Part shown: piece after piece, positions 5,236 to 6,468 of the stretch
Layout of the letters: each line of letters opens with the position of its first letter
Numbering within the stretch: the first letter of the stretch is position 1
Source: Thermoplasmata archaeon
GTDB lineage: Archaea > Thermoplasmatota > Thermoplasmata > Thermoplasmatales > Thermoplasmataceae
Length of the DNA: 6,468 nt
Assembly: GCA_021835265.1 (NCBI GenBank)
Contig: JAKBQK010000410.1
Span: forward strand, 1 to 6,468
Direction of reading: 5' to 3'
The notes under the pieces: model-generated
Told to the model about the DNA's origin: nothing
The model's database searches: none
Seen by the model: the letters and a program-made list of their open reading frames with translations, nothing else
Translations under genes and position numbers: made by a program

Positions 5236-6222
5236 ATGTTTTCAAAAGATCCAAGTGAACTTGTTAGAAAGGAAAAGTTCGACAATGAAGAAATTAGCAG
5301 ATCAATTAGACTGGCCCTTGCTGCAGAGCTTGATGCCATTAATTTTTATCTCCAGCAGTCCAGATTAATGCCTGAAGGACCGTTTAAGAAGGTGCATGAA
5401 GATATAGCAAAGGAGGAAGTAACACATTTTGGGGAATTCCTTAGGCTGCTTCACGAATATGAACCTCATGATTTTGACAGGATCGATGCAGGATGGAATG
5501 AAGCCTCTGGCCTTCTTGGAAGCCATCCAGCATTCCTGAAAATGGATTCTAATAAGAGAAATATTTCCCCGGACAGTGAAAAAGAAAAAACATCGGGTGA
5601 ATATCTGAAGGAAGGTCTAAGAACAATAAGGTGGGACGAAAGTGGAGTGCTCCTTCCAGGAAATAAGGATACAATTGCGCCATTTGAGAAGATATCCATG
5701 GAATTCAAGCTTGAAAAAGGAATGAAGGAAATTTACAGAAACCTCCTGATCAGGAAGCAGGAAGATGAATATAGATCAATAATAGAGAAATACATCTATG
5801 AAGATTCAAAAATTTCTCTTACAAACAGATCAACAAAGATCAGGAGCGAAAAATCAGATGCCTCTGGAATTATTTCCTCTGTTCTGAAAGCCCTTAAAAT
5901 TTTATCCGATCACAATTTTGACTCTGATCTGGAGACACAAGTTTCCTTCAGTGTATATGAGATTCTCATGACAGTGATGAATGGTAACGAAAATCTTTAC
6001 AAATCAGTGCGCAGGATTTTGCATAGAATAAGGCTAAATCCAAACCTATCTGGAAAGAAGCTAATCGTTTTCAGGAAGGATATGTTCACCGTTGCGGTGA
6101 AAAAGGCTCCAGAATTGCATAAAATTTCAGAAGATGTTGATAGCATAAATTATGGTATATATGGATGGATTCTTCCACTTCTTCTTGATGAGAATGCATC
6201 CGTATTAATTGAATTTAAATAA
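5236..6222 (+). CDS. Ferritin-like / encapsulin shell fusion protein
   Basis: Predicted to self-assemble into a protein nanocompartment whose inner face carries a ferroxidase, storing iron as ferric mineral. The 328-aa protein has three parts. Residues 1-95 are a ferritin-like two-helix domain: RLALAAELDAINFY (Glu31) and EDIAKEEVTHFGEFLRLL (Glu61, His64), the E...ExxH set used by encapsulated ferritins. The first 68 residues align gap-free with the P. furiosus virus-like particle protein PF1192 as I recall it. Residues ~96-122 are a charged Ser/Lys/Glu-rich linker. Residues ~123-328 match encapsulin order weakly: a helix with NLLIRKQEDEYRSIIEKY (like the family's A-x-ED helix), a helical P-domain-like part (~210-265), the strand KKLIVFR, and a closing strand ASVLIEFK. 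The shell part is ~30 residues shorter than in PF1192. There is no cargo-loading peptide, as expected for a fusion. Expression appears monocistronic and leaderless. The ferritin half is secure; the shell half is a good but distant match. Confidence 0.82.
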   Translation: MFSKDPSELVRKEKFDNEEISRSIRLALAAELDAINFYLQQSRLMPEGPFKKVHEDIAKEEVTHFGEFLRLLHEYEPHDFDRIDAGWNEASGLLGSHPAFLKMDSNKRNISPDSEKEKTSGEYLKEGLRTIRWDESGVLLPGNKDTIAPFEKISMEFKLEKGMKEIYRNLLIRKQEDEYRSIIEKYIYEDSKISLTNRSTKIRSEKSDASGIISSVLKALKILSDHNFDSDLETQVSFSVYEILMTVMNGNENLYKSVRRILHRIRLNPNLSGKKLIVFRKDMFTVAVKKAPELHKISEDVDSINYGIYGWILPLLLDENASVLIEFK

Positions 6223-6226
6223 TGAA

Positions 6227-6468
6227 TTAGAAGCCTGGAATGCTTCCCAATTTCAGCTTATCTCTTGAGTAATCCACATACACATTTTTGAGTTGCAAAT
6301 ACTCTCCTATGCCGTATTTACTACCCTCACCGGCAAGACCAGTCATTCTGAACCCGGTGTGGTATCCCTGAGATGATTCTGGTCCAGGCATATTTACGTA
6401 TAGTTCTCCAAATCTTATGGCCTCGGATGCCTGGTATATCCTCTTGTTGTCTTCTGTGAATAGATAGG
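6227..6468 (-). CDS. Aldehyde dehydrogenase, C-terminal fragment (5' end outside window)
   Basis: An open frame read from the right edge on the minus strand gives 79 full codons ending in TAA at 6229-6227. The translation contains classical ALDH C-terminal landmarks: SEAIRFGELYVN, PGPESSQGYHTGF, the TGLAGEGSKYG motif (the family's S-G-x-G-x-E-x-G) and EYLQLKNVYVDY. This segment forms part of the catalytic-domain end and the oligomerisation strand; the catalytic Cys and Glu lie beyond the window. The PGPESSQGYHTGF variant fits the aldehyde dehydrogenases acting on lactaldehyde or glyceraldehyde, including the glyceraldehyde dehydrogenase of the non-phosphorylative Entner-Doudoroff pathway in Thermoplasmatales; that substrate is inference. 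It converges with the ferritin-encapsulin gene, leaving only 4 bp between stop codons. Confidence 0.88.
   Translation of the reverse strand, partial: YLFTEDNKRIYQASEAIRFGELYVNMPGPESSQGYHTGFRMTGLAGEGSKYGIGEYLQLKNVYVDYSRDKLKLGSIPGF

Noticed and set aside
5220..5258. Short upstream frame beginning ATG GAA ATA before the ferritin-encapsulin gene
   Set aside because: It is 12 codons long and out of frame. The TATA box at 5208-5215 places the transcript start after this ATG, so it would not be transcribed as a leader peptide.
5236..5520. Calling the fusion protein a plain rubrerythrin
   Set aside because: The E...ExxH helix pair would fit the broad family, but there is no rubredoxin-type CxxC region. 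The helix pair is only ~70 residues, and the alignment with the encapsulin-fused ferritin domain is gap-free.
6223..6226. Transcription terminator between the ferritin-encapsulin gene and the aldehyde dehydrogenase gene
   Set aside because: Only 4 bp separate the stops, and no T-run or hairpin is present there.
1..6468. CRISPR array, tRNA/rRNA genes, insertion sequences or attachment sites
   Set aside because: No regularly spaced repeats, no tRNA-like cloverleaf with its conserved T-loop, no transposase motifs and no flanking direct repeats were seen by eye. The only long repeat is the NfeD gene pair.

Overview
The window is about 37% GC (estimated by eye) and densely packed. It has archaeal features: AT-rich TATA-like boxes about 25-30 bp upstream of start codons, several apparently leaderless genes, Arg encoded almost only by AGA/AGG, and an archaeal-type sugar-metabolism gene set. 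The content best fits a Thermoplasmatales-type acidophilic euryarchaeon (Ferroplasma, Cuniculiplasma, Picrophilus or a relative). That assignment is inference; no rRNA or tRNA is present to confirm it.

Layout. Positions 1-632: the end of an unrecognised gene, followed 1 bp later by a small four-helix membrane protein. Positions ~651-2379: a tandem pair of very similar membrane-anchored NfeD-type OB-fold proteins. The second copy heads an overlapping cluster with a 69-aa unknown protein and an aldose 1-epimerase-family mutarotase. Positions 2387-3223: a minus-strand five-helix membrane protein and a divergent 63-aa glycine-zipper membrane protein. Positions 3220-5136 (minus): a cytoplasmic GH31 alpha-glucosidase of the archaeal MalA/AglA type. 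Positions 5236-6222 (plus): a ferritin-like protein fused to an encapsulin-like (HK97-fold) shell domain. Positions 6227-6468 (minus): the C-terminal end of an aldehyde dehydrogenase. No intergenic stretch exceeds about 100 bp.

How the genes fit together. The alpha-glucosidase releases glucose from alpha-glucosides, the mutarotase interconverts anomers, and the aldehyde dehydrogenase resembles those acting on glyceraldehyde in the non-phosphorylative Entner-Doudoroff route of Thermoplasmatales. These three suggest a sugar-use neighbourhood, although they lie in separate transcription units.

The most notable gene is the 328-aa ferritin-encapsulin fusion. Its first ~70 residues align without gaps to the ferritin-like domain of the Pyrococcus furiosus virus-like particle protein (recalled, not searched), with the iron ligands kept. 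Its shell half is strongly diverged and shorter than usual. It is a candidate self-loading iron-storage nanocompartment in an acidophile. A second point of interest is the first NfeD copy: its homology with its twin continues upstream of its first ATG to an ACG codon exactly where the twin has ATG.
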